Of a stretch of DNA of 64,000 nucleotides, positions 62,481 to 64,000 are shown in pieces. Position 1 is the stretch's first letter. Each line of letters starts with the position of its first letter. The position numbers and the translations under genes are program-made. The notes below the pieces were generated by a model. It worked only from the letters and a program-made list of their open reading frames with translations. It did no database searches and had not been told where the DNA came from. Origin of the DNA: Cydia pomonella (taxonomy: Eukaryota > Arthropoda > Insecta > Lepidoptera > Tortricidae); contig NC_084726.1 in NCBI RefSeq assembly GCF_033807575.1, forward strand, positions 11,160,001-11,224,000. Direction: 5' to 3'.

Positions 62481-62794
62481 GTATATTTCTACAACAAAAC
62501 ATTTTAATATCATTTGCAAACGCATCTGCTTAGTGAAAATCAGTTTAGTATGATGGGTTAGCACATTGTTACTGATGAATTCTCAATATAACTTGAGACT
62601 CCGGTGCCATTAAGTTATAACATTCTTACGGAAGATGTCGCTATACACCTTCCTAAGTGCCACTTGAATCATTCTACTAACCCAGGGTTAACCGGTTAAA
62701 ACGCTAACCTAGTGTTAACGGAAGAACAGCGCTGGCTTTGCCAGCTACATGCTGAGTTGTGACCCTTTTATGGCATTTTGCGTATGTTATACAC

Positions 62795-63160
62795 TGTATT
62801 GTATTTTTTTTTATACTACGTCGGTGGCTAACAAGCATACGGCCCGCCTGATGGTAAGCAGTCTCCGTAGCCTATGTACGCCTGCAACTCCAGGGGAGTT
62901 AAATGCGCGTTGCCGACCCTAAACCCGCCCCCCCTCGTTGAGCTCTGGCAACCTTACTCACCGGCAGGAACACAACACTATGAGTAGGGTCTAGTGTTAT
63001 TTGGCTGCTGTTTTCTGTAAGGTGGAGGTACTTCTCCAGTTGGGCTCTGCTCTAGATCTGGAATGACATCCACTGGCTGTGCCCTACCACACAAAGCGAG
63101 ATGACATTCACAATGCCCATACCTCTCTTTTGGACGCAGTTTAAGGACGTACCCACGTAT
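62795..63160 (-). repeat. Dispersed repeat (GTTTGCCACC ... CCGGGTACGTCC family), minus
   Basis: Reverse complement of 47290-47655, from 'actacgtcggtggctaacaa' to 'tttaaggacgtacccacg'. Confidence 0.75.
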
Positions 63161-63539
63161 AAATAAATGTATTTTCTTTTTTTCTTTTCTTTCAATTTGT
63201 ACTGGTAACCATAATATTGTCTCCCTCAACCTTCATTCGGGATAGTGGCGACCCGATCAACGACGCCACCGTAAGTAAAGACTTTAAGCGAGCATGCCAC
63301 CGTGTAAAATGAGCCCTTACTCATCAAAAACCGATATGGCCATAATAACAATGTTTTTATATCATGATTAGGTACAACTATAATCAAAATATTTGTATGT
63401 ATAATAGTAAACATATGTGTAGTAGCCACATGTGAAGCAGTTAAATATTTCCTGAATATAAAACTTTTTGAAAATATTTTTACTTTCCTGCCAAACCAAT
63501 GTAAGTGGCGTATAGCACAAACGTACCTAAAGGTTGTCT

Positions 63540-63665
63540 GGAAGAGATCGCTCTGCAGCGATAAGGCCGCCTGTTGTTTACCTCTATCTTCATGTTTTTT
63601 ATGTGTTTCCATGTACATTATTTTCAGAGGTTGTGCAATAAAGAGGATTTGTATTGTATTGTATT
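63540..63665 (+). repeat. LINE 3' tail
   Basis: 'gcgataaggccgcctgttgt' through 'gtgcaataaagaggatttgt' ending in TATTG repeats is a 3' end without coding sequence. A related tail is at 45850-46095. Confidence 0.6.
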
Positions 63666-64000
63666 GTAACGTATTCTCACCCAACGAAATAGTGAACGTT
63701 ATTTTTAAATAGACGCCTACTCAATTATGTATATTTATTTTTATGTACCTACTCATAAAAATGACTATTTTTACAGCTGGTTTGTAAATTTAATTTATAT
63801 CATGAAAATAATTCTCTAAAAAAAAGAAAAAAGAATGTAAATAAAAAAAAAACAAGATTTTATCTTTAAATAAGTACCTACCATATATACGATATACATA
63901 ATGGATATATTCTGAAATATTACGATGCTGGCGATATTTCCTCGTTGTATCGCATCACTGATAGTTGTGCGAGGAAGCCGCCAGCTTTTTGGTCACCAGT

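Noticed and set aside
63241..63270. 30-nt frame DSGDPINDAT followed by GTAAGT as another gene B exon
   Set aside because: No AG acceptor lies immediately upstream in the right phase; the only nearby AG gives a 25-nt interval.
63777..63779. CTG between TTTTTACAG and GTTTGT as a gene B microexon
   Set aside because: The GTTTGT donor is poor and the exon would be only 3 nt; noted because it resembles 58297-58299.

Overview
The window looks like lepidopteran (moth or butterfly) nuclear DNA. It is AT-rich, its genes are cut into very small exons by GT-AG introns, and the intervening sequence is crowded with tRNA-derived SINEs, truncated non-LTR retrotransposons, short inverted-repeat elements (MITEs) and the dispersed repeat beginning CGGCCAAGTGCGAGTC, which I associate with Lepidoptera. 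There is no sign of prokaryotic gene organisation. The host genes were assembled by hand from splice sites, codon phase and reading frame; none has been checked against transcripts.

Minus strand, 1-21 kb: two tandem paralogous genes for secreted pacifastin-like (Cys-rich serine-protease-inhibitor-type) proteins. The proximal one (1070-10627) is complete: six exons, 942 nt of CDS, 313 residues. It has a signal peptide split over two exons, a Tyr/Glu/Pro-rich repeated linker, and two Cys-rich modules on the last two exons. The distal one (12534-20870) has the same architecture, with its own short signal exon, a long acidic Asn-rich linker and two Cys-rich modules, but its first exon was not found. 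After the signal exons every junction in both genes is phase 1, so exons can be added or lost without a frameshift. An intact 1000-residue LINE ORF2 (14278-17280) sits in the last intron of the distal gene.

21-31 kb: no convincing host gene. The stretch holds SINEs, LINE fragments, MITEs, a 122-bp minisatellite and one small unassigned ORF (30299-30474).

Plus strand, 31.4-38.2 kb ('gene A'): a small secreted Thr-rich protein of 159 residues, on six exons including an 11-nt microexon. Its 141-nt third exon is duplicated in tandem (532-bp unit), and either or both copies can be spliced in frame.

Plus strand, 41.15-62.5 kb and probably beyond the window ('gene B'): the most unusual item. A signal-peptide exon is followed over 20 kb by a string of tiny exon candidates of 27-54 nt, plus ultra-short candidates of 3 and 6 nt. 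All are multiples of three and all are in phase 0, so any subset can be joined in frame. This resembles the micro-exon secreted-protein genes known from schistosomes and the bicycle genes of aphids; I recognise no homologue.

The four genes share a theme: small or modular secreted proteins, symmetric exons, and introns enlarged by transposable elements.
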